Of a stretch of DNA of 22,221 nucleotides, positions 14,193-21,705 are shown piece by piece. Within the stretch, counting starts at the first letter, position 1. Every line of letters starts with the position of its first letter. Made by a program: the position numbers and the translations under genes. Source of the DNA: Yinghuangia elevatio (GTDB taxonomy: Bacteria > Actinomycetota > Actinomycetes > Streptomycetales > Streptomycetaceae); contig NZ_JBEZFP010000149.1 in NCBI RefSeq assembly GCF_040649515.1, forward strand, positions 1-22,221. Reading direction: 5' to 3'. The notes beneath the pieces are model-generated. The model was not told where the DNA came from, searched no databases, and saw only the letters and a list, made by a program, of their open reading frames with translations.

Positions 14193-14396
14193 ATGGCCAC
14201 GTTCACGGCGCGCTGCCCGGTGTGCGGCAGGGTCGAGCTGACCGCCGATCAGCTGCGGCTCGTGGTGCGTCCGGGCAAGTCCTTCTACGTGTTCCGCTGC
14301 CCGGGCTGCGACGACTCGGTGCGTCGCCCGGCCGGCGAGAAGATCGTGGAGCTGCTGTCCGACGGCGGAGTCGCGTCGATGCAGGTGGCCCGGTGA
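14193..14396 (+). CDS. small zinc-ribbon protein, 67 aa
   Basis: MATFTARCPVCGRVELTADQ opens a 67-aa protein with two CxxC pairs (Cys8/Cys11 and Cys36/Cys39) about 25 residues apart, the layout of a zinc ribbon. The second pair sits in VFRCPGCDDSVRRPAG. There is no catalytic motif. It may bind nucleic acid or a protein partner; the function is unknown to me. ATG 14193 has GAGGAG (14181-14186) six bases upstream, and TAGACG at 14174-14179 could be a promoter element. It lies between pafC and the tat genes, on the same strand as both. Confidence 0.75.
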   Translation: MATFTARCPVCGRVELTADQLRLVVRPGKSFYVFRCPGCDDSVRRPAGEKIVELLSDGGVASMQVAR

Positions 14397-14512
14397 GCGG
14401 CCGGATATGCGCGGCGGGCGCGCGCCGTTCGCGCGGCCAGGCCGTGCGCGGCTGCCGCGGTGGAGCGCTCACCCGGGGCCGCGGCATACGCCGGCCATAT
14501 GCGGCGGACCGG

Positions 14513-14518
14513 TAGGGT
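14513..14518 (+). promoter_or_regulatory. candidate -10 element (TAGGGT) of a leaderless gene
   Basis: TAGGGT ends six bases before the ATG at 14525, and no ribosome-binding sequence intervenes. This is the same spacing as at pafA and at the small ORF before dop. Confidence 0.5.
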
Positions 14519-14524
14519 CGGCGC

Positions 14525-14710
14525 ATGCTGTTGTGGGTGCTGCTCGTCGCCGCGTTCCTGCTCGTGGCCGGAGGACTGGCCGTTTTGGGCCGACTGGCTT
14601 TCCGGTTGGCAGGTGACGTGCGTCACTTCGGACGCGCGGTCGGCGACGCGTCGGACCGCATCGGCCGTGCCGCGGCCGAGCTGGAGGAGGCCCGGGCGAC
14701 GTTGCATTGA
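14525..14710 (+). CDS. small single-TM protein, 61 aa
   Basis: The 61-aa protein has a hydrophobic N-terminal segment (LLWVLLVAAFLLVAGGLAVL, residues 2-21) followed by a basic and then amphipathic helix ending AAAELEEARATLH. The overall plan resembles TatA-like or small anchor proteins, but the FG hinge motif of TatA is absent. It may be a membrane anchor or a small structural protein. The -10-like TAGGGT six bases upstream supports the start. It lies directly before tatA. The function is not known. Confidence 0.65.
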   Translation: MLLWVLLVAAFLLVAGGLAVLGRLAFRLAGDVRHFGRAVGDASDRIGRAAAELEEARATLH

Positions 14711-14824
14711 CAGGTCGGGTCGACAGCTTGCACGGTCGTTCCTTGAACGCTTGGCGAATTGCGGGTTCCTAAAGCGCCCGACGTTCGCCACGATTGCGTT
14801 GCACGGCCGTAACACTGATCGGCG

Positions 14825-14830
14825 TACGAT
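14825..14830 (+). promoter_or_regulatory. candidate promoter for tatA (TACGAT)
   Basis: TACGAT lies 36 bases before tatA, with TTGCAC at 14799-14804 as a possible -35 at 20 bp spacing, which is longer than usual. This would drive tatA-tatC. Confidence 0.45.
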
Positions 14831-14866
14831 CGGACCCATCAACCCCCCGGTTATGAGGTAGCAACT

Positions 14867-15139
14867 ATGTTCGGCAGGCTTGGACCCACCGAGATCATCC
14901 TGATCCTGGTCATCGTCGTGCTCCTGTTCGGTGCCAAGAAGCTGCCGGACACCGCTCGGGCGCTCGGCCGCTCGATGCGCATCCTCAAGAGCGAGACCAA
15001 GGCCATGAAGACCGACGACGCCGAGGCGGAGGCCGCCGCGAAGTCGAACGCCCCCGAGGCGCCGCGCACCATCCAGGCCGCTCCCGGCGACGTGTCGCAG
15101 TCCCGCCCCGTGGGCGAGCCCGACGCGAACCGTCGCTGA
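14867..15139 (+). CDS. tatA: TatA, twin-arginine translocation subunit
   Basis: The 90-aa TatA/E-type protein assembles into the pore-forming part of the Tat system, which exports folded proteins across the membrane. One TM helix (about 9-21, EIILILVIVVLLFG) is followed by the hinge Phe21-Gly22 and an amphipathic helix AKKLPDTARALGRSMRILKS, then a charged, disordered tail of about 45 residues rich in Ala, Glu and Pro. ATG 14867 has GAGGTA six bases upstream. tatC follows after 30 bases. A tatB gene was not seen in the window. Confidence 0.96.
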   Translation: MFGRLGPTEIILILVIVVLLFGAKKLPDTARALGRSMRILKSETKAMKTDDAEAEAAAKSNAPEAPRTIQAAPGDVSQSRPVGEPDANRR

Positions 15140-15169
15140 CCCCCTGCCCCCCGGAGTCGGCCCCTCAAG

Positions 15170-16120
15170 GTGAGCGAACGCAGAGGGCTCTGGCGCAAGC
15201 CTGCCCGCCCACCCAAGAACGACGAGGGGCGTATGCCCCTCATGGACCACCTGCGCGAACTGCGCAACAGGCTGGTCAAGGCGCTGCTGGCCGTCATGCT
15301 GGTCACCATCGTGGCGGCGTTCTACTACAAGGACGTCGCCAAGTTCCTCGTGGATCCGGTCTGTGACCTGGACAACGTCAGCGGTGTCGGCAACAACCAG
15401 CAGTGCGGCGAAGGCGTGCTCGTGCAGTCGGGTGTGCTCAGCCCGTTCTCGATCATGCTGAAGGTGTCGCTCACCACCGGCGTGGTCGTGGCCGCGCCCG
15501 TCTGGCTGTACCAGCTTTGGGCGTTCCTCGCGCCGGGCCTGCACAAGCACGAGAAGCGCTACGCGATCTCGTTCGTGGCGATCGGCGCTCCGCTGTTCGC
15601 GGCGGGCGCCTGGTTCTCGTACACGATCCTGCCGCACGCGCTCGACGCGCTGCTGGGCTTCACGATCAGCGACGCGAACAACCAGATCCAGTTGGACGAG
15701 TACCTGGACTTCGTCCTGCGCATGGTCATCGTCTTCGGCCTGGCGTGCGAACTGCCGCTGATACTCATCCTGATGAACGTCGCCGGGCTGGTCAGCGCGC
15801 GGCAGTTGGTCGGGTGGTGGCGCTGGGTCGTCATGGGCATCTTCGTCTTCGGTGCGGTGGCGACGCCGACCACCGACCCGCTGACGATGTGTCTGCTGGC
15901 AGTGCCGATCACGGTGTTGTACGTGCTCGCGGTGCTGTTCGCGTGGATCAACGACAAACGCCGCGGACGCAGCCGCAAGGAGACGCTGGGCGGCGACGTG
16001 GACGACGACGAGGCGTCCGCGCTGGACCTGACGCCGTCGCGGATCGAGCAGGCCCCGCCCGCGCCGCGCAACGGCGACGGCAGCGAGCAGCCCGTGGTCC
16101 ACGCCGACGACATAACGTGA
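15170..16120 (+). CDS. tatC: TatC, Sec-independent translocase subunit
   Basis: The 316-aa polytopic protein is the receptor for twin-arginine signal peptides. It has six predicted TM segments. The signature HLRELRNRL (about 26-34) with its conserved Glu precedes TM1, and the cytoplasmic loop has PVWLYQLWAFLAPGLHKHEKR. Near TM5-TM6 there is FGAVATPTTDPLTM. The C-terminal tail of about 50 residues is acidic. The GTG 15170 start lacks a good ribosome site (GGAG is 14 bases away), so the start is uncertain; an in-frame ATG at 15233 (before MPLMDHLREL) is the alternative. It is paired with tatA. Confidence 0.94.
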   Translation: MSERRGLWRKPARPPKNDEGRMPLMDHLRELRNRLVKALLAVMLVTIVAAFYYKDVAKFLVDPVCDLDNVSGVGNNQQCGEGVLVQSGVLSPFSIMLKVSLTTGVVVAAPVWLYQLWAFLAPGLHKHEKRYAISFVAIGAPLFAAGAWFSYTILPHALDALLGFTISDANNQIQLDEYLDFVLRMVIVFGLACELPLILILMNVAGLVSARQLVGWWRWVVMGIFVFGAVATPTTDPLTMCLLAVPITVLYVLAVLFAWINDKRRGRSRKETLGGDVDDDEASALDLTPSRIEQAPPAPRNGDGSEQPVVHADDIT

Positions 16121-16171
16121 CCGGTCCGCGCTCTCCCGGCCCCTGACCTGCCCGGATGACACGCCCTGCAC

Positions 16172-16177
16172 TACTGT
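16172..16177 (+). promoter_or_regulatory. candidate -10 element (TACTGT) of the lipid kinase gene
   Basis: TACTGT ends seven bases before the GTG at 16185, and no ribosome site is present. It overlaps the alternative upstream GTG at 16176, which argues for 16185 as the start. Confidence 0.45.
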
Positions 16178-16184
16178 GCCCGGC

Positions 16185-17087
16185 GTGTCCCGTGAGATCG
16201 CACTCTTCGTCAATCCCGCCGCAGGCCTGGGCCGTGCCGAGCGCGCCGCCGCTCCGGTCGCCGCCCGCCTGCGCGCCGCGGGCCGTACCGTTCGGGAGAT
16301 CCGCGTACCGGCGCCCGCCGACGCGCTGGAGCGGCTGCGGGCCGAGGTGCGGCGCGGCGTCGGCGCGGTGGTGGCGCTGGGCGGCGACGGGACGTTCTCG
16401 CTCGCGCTCCAGGCGGTCGCCGACACCGGTGTGCCGCTCGGCGTCGTCGCGATCGGCTCGGGCAACGACTTCGCGCGGTCGGTGGGACTCCCGGTGGGCG
16501 ATGTCGACGCCGCGCTGGCGGTGGTCCTCGACGGGCACACCCGGGACCTGGACCTGGGCAAGGCGGGCGAGCGCTGGTTCGGGACGGTGATCGCGTCGGG
16601 GTTCGACTCGCGCGTCAACGAGCGGGCGAACGCGATGCGCTGGCCGCGCGGGCGCATGCGCTACAACCGGGCGGTGGTCGCGGAACTGCCGGCGCTGCGG
16701 GCGATTCCGTACGAGATCGAGCTGGACGGCAAGACCCTCGAGGTCGAGGCGATGCTCGTCGCGGTGGGCAACGGCACCTCCTACGGCGGCGGGATGAAGA
16801 TCTGCCCCGGCGCCGACATGACCGACGGCCGGTTCCAGGTGACGGTGGTCGAGGAGTGCGGGCGGCTGGAGTTGCTGCGGGTGCTGCCGCGGGCGTACAG
16901 CGGCGGGCACGTGCGGCACCCGAAGGTGACGACGTACGAGGCCTCCGTCGTGTCGCTGGCCGCACCCCGGGTGAGTGCGTGGGCGGACGGCGAGCGGATC
17001 TCGGCGCTGCCGGTGACCGCGCGTACCGTGCCCGGCGCGCTGCGGCTGCTGGTCCCGCGGGACGGCGCCGGCGACGTGCCGCGGTGA
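16185..17087 (+). CDS. diacylglycerol kinase / YegS-type lipid kinase
   Basis: The 300-aa member of the diacylglycerol/sphingosine kinase family phosphorylates a lipid hydroxyl with ATP at the membrane face. The N-terminal lobe has LFVNPAAGLG (residues 7-16). VVALGGDGTFSLAL carries the GGDGT nucleotide motif (66-70), and AIGSGNDFARSVGLP (about 89-103) is the next conserved block. Later GNGTSYGGGMKICPGADMTDG and ADGERI are as in the family. The exact lipid is unknown. GTG 16185 is preferred over GTG 16176 because of the -10 position. The last codons and stop lie within a 13-bp tandem repeat tract. It lies 64 bases after tatC. Confidence 0.88.
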   Translation: MSREIALFVNPAAGLGRAERAAAPVAARLRAAGRTVREIRVPAPADALERLRAEVRRGVGAVVALGGDGTFSLALQAVADTGVPLGVVAIGSGNDFARSVGLPVGDVDAALAVVLDGHTRDLDLGKAGERWFGTVIASGFDSRVNERANAMRWPRGRMRYNRAVVAELPALRAIPYEIELDGKTLEVEAMLVAVGNGTSYGGGMKICPGADMTDGRFQVTVVEECGRLELLRVLPRAYSGGHVRHPKVTTYEASVVSLAAPRVSAWADGERISALPVTARTVPGALRLLVPRDGAGDVPR

Positions 17088-17180
17088 CGTGCTGCGGTGA
17101 CGCACTGCGTGGGGTGCCGCGGTGACGCGCCGCGCGACGCGCCGCATGACGTGCCGGGGCGCCGGCCGCGTGACGTGTCC
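17071..17180. repeat. degenerate 13-bp tandem repeat (GTGACGYGCCGCG-like)
   Basis: About seven copies of a unit like GTGACGTGCCGCG run from inside the lipid kinase 3' end (17071) past its stop to about 17180. Units start at 17071, 17084, 17097, about 17110 (12 bases), 17122 and 17135, with looser copies after that. The core (T)GACG recurs at near-regular intervals. It looks like slippage-generated minisatellite DNA. Confidence 0.65.
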
Positions 17181-17207
17181 GGGGGGTGGCCGCGCGCCGC
17201 GATAAAC

Positions 17208-17240
17208 GTGATCACATCCGAGGACGCCGCCCGGTAACCT
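17208..17240 (+). promoter_or_regulatory. candidate helicase promoter region
   Basis: TAACCT at 17235-17240 could be a -10, with an 8-bp palindrome GTGATCAC at 17208-17215 just upstream. The -35 is not clear. The message would have a leader of about 85 bases before ATG 17331. Confidence 0.3.
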
Positions 17241-17330
17241 GCTCGGTGAGATGCCTCTCGATCCTTCCCGCGGCGACCGCCGCGATCCCCGAGTCCTGAA
17301 CAGCGCGCGACCGAAAAGCGGGTGGTCCGA

Positions 17331-20081
17331 ATGACCGACCAGACCCCCGAGCCGTCGCCGGCCGAGCGCTTCGCGGCCGCCCGCGTGCGCCAGGCCGAGG
17401 AGCGCACCAGCCTCCACGCCTTCCGCGGCGAGTACGAGTTCGGGCTCGACCCGTTCCAGGAGGAGGCGTGCCGCGCGCTGGAGGCCGGGCGCGGCGTCCT
17501 GGTGGCCGCCCCGACCGGCTCCGGCAAGACGGTGGTCGGCGAGTTCGCCGTGCACCTGGCCCTGGAGCGGGGCCGCAAGTGCTTCTACACGACGCCCATC
17601 AAGGCGCTGTCGAACCAGAAGTACGCCGACCTGGTCAAGCGCTACGGCGCCGACAAGGTCGGTCTGCTGACCGGCGACAACTCGGTCAACGGCGACGCGC
17701 CGGTCGTCGTGATGACGACCGAGGTGCTGCGCAACATGCTGTACGCCTCCTCGCGCACCCTCGACGGCCTCGGCTACGTGGTCATGGACGAGGTGCACTA
17801 CCTGTCCGACCGCTTCCGCGGCGCGGTGTGGGAGGAAGTGATCATCCACCTGCCGCAGTCGGTCACGCTGGTGTCGTTGTCCGCGACGGTCTCCAACGCC
17901 GAGGAGTTCGGCGACTGGCTCGGCACCGTGCGCGGCGACACCGAGGTCGTGGTGTCCGAGCACCGGCCCGTGCCGCTGTGGCAGCACGTGATGGCCGGGA
18001 ACCGGGTCTACGACCTGTTCACGGACGAGAACCACCACGAGGTGAACCCGGACCTGACACGGCTCGCGCGGGAGACGAACGAGCGCAGCGGGCGTCCGTA
18101 CGACCGCTACCGCAAGTCGCGCGGCCGCGACGACAACACCCGGGCGCGCCGCGTGTGGACGCCGAGCCGTGTCGACGTGATCGAGAAGCTCGACGCGCAG
18201 GGGCTGCTGCCCGCGATCACGTTCATCTTCAGCCGGGCCGGCTGCGCGGCGGCCGTGCAGCAGTGCCTGCACGCGGGGCTGCGGCTCAACACGCAGGCCG
18301 AGCGGCAGCAGGTCAAGTCGATCGTGGAGTCGCGCACCGGGCACATTCCGGACGAAGACCTCCAGGTGCTGGGCTACTTCGAGTGGCTGGAGGCGCTGCA
18401 GCGCGGCATCGCGGCGCACCACGCGGGCATGCTGCCGACCTTCAAGGAGGTCGTCGAGGAGCTGTTCGTACGCGGCCTGGTGAAGGCGGTGTTCGCCACC
18501 GAGACACTGGCCCTGGGCATCAACATGCCGGCCCGGTCCGTGGTGCTGGAGAAGCTGGTCAAGTGGAACGGCGAGACGCACGCGGACCTGACGGCGGGGG
18601 AGTACACCCAGCTGACCGGGCGCGCGGGGCGGCGCGGCATCGACGTCGAGGGCCACGCGGTGGTGCTGTGGCACCAGGGCTTTGACCCCAAGCACCTTGC
18701 GGGGCTGGCGGGGACGCGGACGTATCCGCTGCGGTCGTCGTTCCGGCCGTCGTACAACATGGCGGTCAACCTGGTGGGGCAGGTCGGGCGGCACCGGTCG
18801 CGCGAGCTGCTGGAGACGTCGTTCGCGCAGTTCCAGGCGGACCGCTCGGTCGTCGGCATCGCCAAGCAGGTGCACCGCAACGAGGAGGGCCTTGCGGGCT
18901 ACCGCGAGGCGATGACGTGCCACCTCGGCGACTTCGAGGAGTACGGCGCGCTGCGCAGGGCGCTGAAGGACCGCGAGACGCACTTGGCCCGCGAGGGCGC
19001 GCAGCAGCGGCGGGCCGCCGCGGCGGCGTCGCTGGAGAAGCTGCGGCCCGGAGACGTGATCGTGGTCCCGACCGGGAAGTACGCGGGCCTCGCCGTGGTC
19101 CTCGACCCCGGCCTCGACGAAGGGCACGACGGGCCGCGACCGTTCGTGCTGACCGCGGACCGGCAGGCGCGGCGCCTCGCGTCGATCGACTTCCCGACGC
19201 CGGTCTCGCCGGTGGAGCGCATGCGCATCCCGCGCTCGTTCAACGCCCGCAACCCGCAGTCGCGCCGCGACCTGGCGTCGGCGCTGCGCACCAAGGCCGG
19301 GCACATCGAGCCGTCGCGGCCGCGGCGGGGGCGCGCGGCGGCCGCCGACGACCCGGAGATCACCCGGCTGCGGGCGGCGATCCGGCAGCACCCGTGCCAC
19401 GGCTGCGACGACCGCGAGGACCACGCGCGCTGGGCGGAGCGCTACTACCGGCTGCTGCGCGACACCGAGCAGCTGGAGCGGCGCATGAAGGGCCGCACCC
19501 ACACGATCGCGCGTACCTTCGACCGGGTCTGCGCGATGCTGACCGACCTCGGCTACCTGTCCGGTGACACGGTGACCGACGACGGCCGCAGGCTCGCCCG
19601 CATCTACGCCGAACTCGACCTGCTCACCGCGGAATGCCTGCGCGAGGGCCTGTGGAACGACCTCACGCCCGCCGAACTGGCGGCGTGCGCCTCGGCCCTG
19701 GTCTTCGAGGCACGTATGCCGGACGACGCGCTGGCGCCGAAACTGCCGGGCGGTGCGGCGAAGTCCGCGCTGGCCGAAATGGTGCGGCTCTGGGGGCACC
19801 TCGACGCCCTGGAGGAGCGCCACCACCTCGACTTCCTGCGCGAGCCGGACCTCGGCTTCGCCTGGACCGCGTACAACTGGGCCTCGGGGCGGCGGCTGGA
19901 CGCGGTACTCGGCGAATCCGACATGCCGGCGGGCGACTTCGTACGGTGGATGAAGCAACTTGTCGATGTCCTGGGCCAGATCGCGGATGCCGCACCCGAG
20001 AACAGCGGCGTCCGCACCACCGCCCGCAAGGCAGTCGAAGCGGTACGCCGCGGCGTCGTCGCCTACTCGTCCGTGAACTGA
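17331..20081 (+). CDS. helY: Ski2-like DEAD/DEAH-box RNA helicase (HelY type)
   Basis: The 916-aa superfamily 2 helicase is predicted to unwind RNA using ATP. Motif I APTGSGKT is at 60-67, motif II DEVH at 153-156 and motif III SAT at 184-186. Motif VI QLTGRAGRRG is at about 426-435. The middle part resembles the rRNA-processing arch, and the C-terminal third (RIYAELDLLTAECLREG, LEERHHLDFLREPDLGF, DFVRWMKQLVDVLGQI) matches the DSHCT domain of Ski2/Mtr4 proteins. The length is usual for actinobacterial HelY. ATG 17331 is preceded by GGTGG. It overlaps a convergent gene by 19 bases, leaving no room for a separate terminator. Confidence 0.93.
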   Translation: MTDQTPEPSPAERFAAARVRQAEERTSLHAFRGEYEFGLDPFQEEACRALEAGRGVLVAAPTGSGKTVVGEFAVHLALERGRKCFYTTPIKALSNQKYADLVKRYGADKVGLLTGDNSVNGDAPVVVMTTEVLRNMLYASSRTLDGLGYVVMDEVHYLSDRFRGAVWEEVIIHLPQSVTLVSLSATVSNAEEFGDWLGTVRGDTEVVVSEHRPVPLWQHVMAGNRVYDLFTDENHHEVNPDLTRLARETNERSGRPYDRYRKSRGRDDNTRARRVWTPSRVDVIEKLDAQGLLPAITFIFSRAGCAAAVQQCLHAGLRLNTQAERQQVKSIVESRTGHIPDEDLQVLGYFEWLEALQRGIAAHHAGMLPTFKEVVEELFVRGLVKAVFATETLALGINMPARSVVLEKLVKWNGETHADLTAGEYTQLTGRAGRRGIDVEGHAVVLWHQGFDPKHLAGLAGTRTYPLRSSFRPSYNMAVNLVGQVGRHRSRELLETSFAQFQADRSVVGIAKQVHRNEEGLAGYREAMTCHLGDFEEYGALRRALKDRETHLAREGAQQRRAAAAASLEKLRPGDVIVVPTGKYAGLAVVLDPGLDEGHDGPRPFVLTADRQARRLASIDFPTPVSPVERMRIPRSFNARNPQSRRDLASALRTKAGHIEPSRPRRGRAAAADDPEITRLRAAIRQHPCHGCDDREDHARWAERYYRLLRDTEQLERRMKGRTHTIARTFDRVCAMLTDLGYLSGDTVTDDGRRLARIYAELDLLTAECLREGLWNDLTPAELAACASALVFEARMPDDALAPKLPGGAAKSALAEMVRLWGHLDALEERHHLDFLREPDLGFAWTAYNWASGRRLDAVLGESDMPAGDFVRWMKQLVDVLGQIADAAPENSGVRTTARKAVEAVRRGVVAYSSVN

Positions 20082-20665
20082 CGCCCCCAGCGCGGCAGCC
20101 GAGGCGCCACCGGAGCGCCGACGTCACGCCACCGCGGGGCGTCGTCGTCGGGGACCCCCGGGGACGCGAAATGGAAGGGCACGCCCAGATGGTCGGCCAG
20201 CGCCCGGCCGGCCGCGGCGGCGGGCCCGGCGGGCGAGGGCACGTCCCGGCGCTGGTAAACGATCGCCAGGCCGCGCTCCTCGGACGGGTCGTCGAGGACG
20301 GCGAGCAGGACGACGAACCAGTCGTGGACAGTGTCGCCGTCCCACACCGCTTCGACCGCGACAACCCGCCCCGCGAAGGGCACGGCACGGGCGGCCAGCG
20401 ACGGCAGGTCCAGTGGGTCCGCGGGCCTCGACCGCACCCGGCCGCCCAATGCGGCGTAGCGGGCGTTCACCGTCGCCATCGCCGCATGCAGGCTCGCGCC
20501 AGAGGCGCGCAGGGCGTCCCACACGGTCCGCACCGCCGTCAGTCGACGGTCGCGCAGGACGTCCGCATCGACGGCTTCGCGGGTCCGCTGGTCGAGAAGC
20601 CCCCAACTGTCGTCGGCCGTCCGTCGGTCCGGTGCGACCCGCCCGTTTGCCGCGTCATCCGCCAT
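20063..20665 (-). CDS. conserved-type hypothetical protein, 200 aa
   Basis: The 200-aa soluble protein starts MADDAANGRVAPD and ends RWGRQFTDE. It has no membrane segment or signal peptide. The middle holds a long helical part (LTAVRTVWDALRASGASLHA) and a predicted beta-rich stretch (VVAVEAVWDGDTVHDWFVVLLAVLDD). I do not recognise the family. A TAGGTT hexamer lies six bases upstream of the ATG and there is no ribosome site, so the message may be leaderless. Its stop lies 19 bases inside the helicase 3' end on the other strand. Codon third positions are GC-rich, supporting a real gene. Confidence 0.7.
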   Translation of the reverse strand: MADDAANGRVAPDRRTADDSWGLLDQRTREAVDADVLRDRRLTAVRTVWDALRASGASLHAAMATVNARYAALGGRVRSRPADPLDLPSLAARAVPFAGRVVAVEAVWDGDTVHDWFVVLLAVLDDPSEERGLAIVYQRRDVPSPAGPAAAAGRALADHLGVPFHFASPGVPDDDAPRWRDVGAPVAPRLPRWGRQFTDE

Positions 20666-20671
20666 GCGTCG

Positions 20672-20677
20672 AACCTA
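20672..20677 (-). promoter_or_regulatory. candidate -10 element (TAGGTT) for the 200-aa hypothetical gene
   Basis: On the minus strand TAGGTT ends exactly six bases before the ATG at 20665. A TTGCCG sits 21 bp further upstream, as TTGTCC does at pafA. The spacing suits a leaderless start. Confidence 0.45.
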
Positions 20678-20764
20678 GTTGCGGTCGGTCGCGTGGTGCG
20701 GCAATTTTTCGCTCCTGCCGCGGGCTCCGGGGCAGGGGATGTCGACGGCCGGGGCCACCGGCCG

Positions 20765-21073
20765 CTAGCCGGAGGCTGCCGCCAGGACGGCTGCGGTGAC
20801 GCTCATGGCGAGCGGCGGGACCAGCCACCATGCGGTCGGCAACCTGCGGTGGCCGGGCCATGCCACGATGACCGCCGACAGGGCGCTCGCCGCGATCGTG
20901 CACACGCAGGCCGCGCCGATGCTCGCGTACGCGCCGTCGTCCCAGGGACCGGCCGGGCGGACGGCGAATGCCGTGTACAGGCAGGCTGCCGCGAACAGTT
21001 GCAGCAGCGCCGCCGGGACACCGACGATCCACCGCACCGCCCGCGCGTCCTCGGGAGGGATCGACTCCGGCAC
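20765..21073 (-). CDS. small membrane protein, 102 aa
   Basis: The protein has three predicted hydrophobic segments (around WIVGVPAALLQLFAAACLYT, IGAACVCTIAASALSAVIVA and WWLVPPLAMSVTAAVLAA) with a short acidic/basic N-terminus. The function is unknown. GTG 21073 is chosen because TAGGGA precedes it by eight bases. An upstream in-frame GTG at 21091 would overlap the end of the preceding AhpD-like gene by seven bases. It is the last gene of a short minus-strand unit and lies about 100 bases from the 200-aa hypothetical gene. Confidence 0.65.
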   Translation of the reverse strand: MPESIPPEDARAVRWIVGVPAALLQLFAAACLYTAFAVRPAGPWDDGAYASIGAACVCTIAASALSAVIVAWPGHRRLPTAWWLVPPLAMSVTAAVLAAASG

Positions 21074-21084
21074 CGGCGGCGTCC

Positions 21085-21555
21085 CTACCACTGGCCGGGC
21101 TGGTAGTCCCCCGCGGGCTGGCGGGTGATCAGGTTCATGCGGTTGTAGGCGTTGATCAGCGCGATCAGCGAGACCAGGGCGGCGAGTTGGTCCTCGTCGT
21201 AGTGTTTGGCGGCGTTCTCCCAGGCCTCGTCGGTGACGCCGCCCGCGGCGTCCGCGGTGCGGGTGCCCTGCTCGGTCAGCTCCAGTGCGGCCCGCTCCGC
21301 GTCGGTGAAGACCGTGGCCTCGCGCCAGGCCGCGACGAGGTTCAGGCGCGGCCAGGACTCGCCTGCGTGCGCGGCGTCCTTGGCGTGCATGTCGGTGCAC
21401 ATGCCGCAGCCGTTGATCTGGCTGGCCCGGAGCTTCACCAGTTCCTGCGTGGCCATCGGCAGCGTGGAGTCGGAGAGGACCTTGCCCGCCGAGTTGATGT
21501 ACCGAGCGAACTTCGAGGCGACGGGGTTTCCGTAGTAATTGATGCGGGCTTCCAT
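21085..21555 (-). CDS. AhpD-like / carboxymuconolactone decarboxylase-family protein
   Basis: The 156-aa alkylhydroperoxidase-like protein has the redox motif CGMCTDMH (Cys50, Cys53, His57) after the conserved ELVKLRASQING. The AAWREATVFTDAERAALELTE segment is typical of the family. The two cysteines suggest peroxide or thiol redox chemistry in the cytoplasm. ATG 21555 has GAGGAG six bases upstream, a strong ribosome site. It is followed closely by the small membrane gene and is probably co-transcribed with it. No partner AhpC is nearby, so the physiological reductase or substrate is not clear. Confidence 0.92.
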   Translation of the reverse strand: MEARINYYGNPVASKFARYINSAGKVLSDSTLPMATQELVKLRASQINGCGMCTDMHAKDAAHAGESWPRLNLVAAWREATVFTDAERAALELTEQGTRTADAAGGVTDEAWENAAKHYDEDQLAALVSLIALINAYNRMNLITRQPAGDYQPGQW

Positions 21556-21620
21556 GGTGCTCTCCTCGCGTGGTGTTCGGTGTGTTCTCGAAGCACTGAC
21601 GGAGGCGGGCAGGCGGACGT

Positions 21621-21705
21621 GACAGGTCGACGAAAAAAATGATCAGGGGGATCTGCCGGCCCCGGACCCCGGCACGCCCCGCGGCGGGCGCGTGCGGGCC
21701 ACCTG
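21621..21705 (-). terminator. possible terminator/intergenic spacer downstream of the proline-rich gene
   Basis: After the proline-rich gene stop (minus strand) lie GGGG/CCCC inverted pieces and then TTTTTTT (21632-21638 on plus, as AAAAAAA). The hairpin is weak but the T-run in such GC-rich DNA suggests a transcription end. The rest of the spacer before the AhpD-like gene shows no clear promoter. Confidence 0.3.

Noticed and set aside
15948..19958. 1336-codon minus-strand ORF opposite the lipid kinase and helicase
   Set aside because: Extreme Arg/Pro/His composition and opposite two well-supported genes; shadow frame.
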